64,000 bases of DNA, from assembly GCA_016706565.1 (NCBI GenBank), contig JADJJI010000001.1, forward strand, positions 434,001 to 498,000, given 5' to 3'. The position numbers and the translations under genes were made by a program. The notes beneath the pieces were generated by a model. That model saw nothing but the letters and a program-made list of their open reading frames with translations, made no database searches and was not told the DNA's origin. Position 1 is the stretch's first letter; the number at the start of each line of letters is the position of its first letter. Source of the stretch: Piscinibacter sp. (GTDB lineage Bacteria; Pseudomonadota; Gammaproteobacteria; Burkholderiales; Burkholderiaceae_C). Of this stretch, positions 62,534 through 64,000 are shown one piece after another.

Positions 62534-63408
62534 GATCAGTGCTGACCGGGGACGAGGCCGCGCGCACTCGTCGGCGCGAGTCTGGCGCCCTCGCGCTGCG
62601 CTATGCGGTGCTGGCTGCCATCGGGCTGATCATGCTGTACCCGCTGGTGTGGCTGGTCGGGGCCTCGTTCAAGTCCAATGCCGAGATCTTCGGCGACATC
62701 GGCTTCTGGCCTTCGCACCTGGACTTCGGCGCGTACCTGAAGGGCTGGCGGAACAGTTCCGAATTCACCTTCGCGACCTACTTCGTCAACTCGTTCCTGA
62801 TCATCGTGCCGCGCGTGATCGTCACGGTGATCTCCTGCGTGCTGGTGGCCTATGCCTTCGCGCGCTTCGATTTCTGGGGCCGCAAGATTCTCTTTGGCGT
62901 GATGGTGTCCACCATGATGCTGCCGCACATCATCCTGCGCATCCCGCAGTACATGATGTTCCGCAGCTTCGGCTGGCTCGACACCTACTGGCCCATCATC
63001 GTGCCGTCGGCCTTTGCCACCGACACCTTCTTCGTGTTCATGCTGGTGCAGTTCCTGCGCGGCATCCCGCGCGACATGGAGGAGGCCGCGCAGCTCGACG
63101 GCTGCAACGCGCTGCAGGTGCTGCTGTTCGTGCTGGTGCCGATGCTCAAGCCGGCGATCATTTCGGTGGTGGTGTTCCAGTTCATCTGGACGATGAATGA
63201 CTTCATGGGGCCGCTCATCTACCTGTCGTCGGTCGAGAAGTACCCGGTGTCGCTGGCGCTCAAGATGAGCATCGGCGCCACCGAGGAGGTCGAATGGGCC
63301 AGCGTGATCGCGATCTCGGTCGTGGCGCTGATCCCATCGGTGGTCGTGTTCCTCGCTGCGCAGCGCTACTTCATCGAAGGCGCGAACTCCAGCGGCGTCA
63401 AGGGGTAA
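62530..63408 (+). CDS. Sugar ABC permease 2 (oligogalacturonide type)
   Basis: 292 residues from ATG 62530, overlapping permease 1 (ATGA). MalG-type: ALRYAVLAAIGLIMLYPLVWL first helix, six helices, EAA loop EEAAQLDGCNALQVLLFVLVP near residue 190, and MNDFMGPLIYLSSVEKYPVS. Likely TogN-like partner of permease 1. The binding-protein gene of the system is not in the window. Confidence 0.9.
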   Translation: MRSVLTGDEAARTRRRESGALALRYAVLAAIGLIMLYPLVWLVGASFKSNAEIFGDIGFWPSHLDFGAYLKGWRNSSEFTFATYFVNSFLIIVPRVIVTVISCVLVAYAFARFDFWGRKILFGVMVSTMMLPHIILRIPQYMMFRSFGWLDTYWPIIVPSAFATDTFFVFMLVQFLRGIPRDMEEAAQLDGCNALQVLLFVLVPMLKPAIISVVVFQFIWTMNDFMGPLIYLSSVEKYPVSLALKMSIGATEEVEWASVIAISVVALIPSVVVFLAAQRYFIEGANSSGVKG

Positions 63409-63414
63409 GGGCAG

Positions 63415-64000
<586 letters not shown>

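Overview
The window is high-GC chromosomal DNA with dense, short-spaced operons. Bug/TctC-type binding proteins, a DUF1841 protein, a TSUP permease, a KdgR-type regulator and a multi-receptor che cluster together point to a betaproteobacterium of the order Burkholderiales, probably a Rhizobacter/Piscinibacter/Methylibium/Leptothrix-like lineage. The genus is inference. No rRNA, tRNA or CRISPR array was seen.

Layout. (1) 1-2064: end of an FtsX-type permease, a DUF3299 protein, a TSUP permease and a DUF1841 protein. (2) 2065-2774: gene-free nested inverted-repeat cassette; a shorter relative lies at 30850-31227 in opposite orientation. (3) 2775-6759, minus strand: GGDEF-EAL protein, then a receiver-histidine kinase and a NarL-type regulator joined by a GTGA overlap. 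(4) 6821-18036, plus strand: chemotaxis operon behind a FliA-like promoter: short CheZ-like protein, CheY, CheA, two receptors, CheW, a free periplasmic Cache protein, a third receptor and second CheW (each with a one-base frameshift), and a fourth receptor. Receptor signalling domains and the two cheW genes are nearly identical in DNA. (5) 18046-22063: YbbP-type permease, BLUF photoreceptor, DODA-type dioxygenase.

(6) 22056-42076: purine uptake and catabolism island. It holds two BMP-family binding proteins, a two-permease/one-ATPase nucleoside-type ABC importer, a Tsx-like outer-membrane channel, adenine deaminase, a Rieske oxygenase, guanine deaminase, a LysR regulator and divergent xdhABC. 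Adenine and guanine would be deaminated to hypoxanthine and xanthine, and Xdh would make urate. An IS3-family element (29476-30768, 5-bp target duplication) sits in codon 4 of the second permease gene. A small gene with a Fur-like box lies inside the island.

(7) 43016-49779: hexarate catabolism operon (glucarate dehydratase, HpcH/GarL-type aldolase, tartronate semialdehyde reductase, 2-hydroxyacid dehydrogenase, two Bug binding proteins) with a GntR/FadR regulator and a candidate operator. (8) 49870-64000 (open end): pectin utilisation locus with a KdgR-like IclR regulator, SGNH esterase, two Gfo/Idh/MocA oxidoreductases, a tandem-domain pectate lyase lipoprotein, TonB receptor, KdgF, KduI, KduD and an oligogalacturonide-type ABC importer whose ATPase runs off the end. 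KdgR-like palindromes lie in both divergent promoter regions. Regions 7 and 8 together cover pectin degradation, uptake, and the ketouronate and hexarate branches of uronate metabolism.
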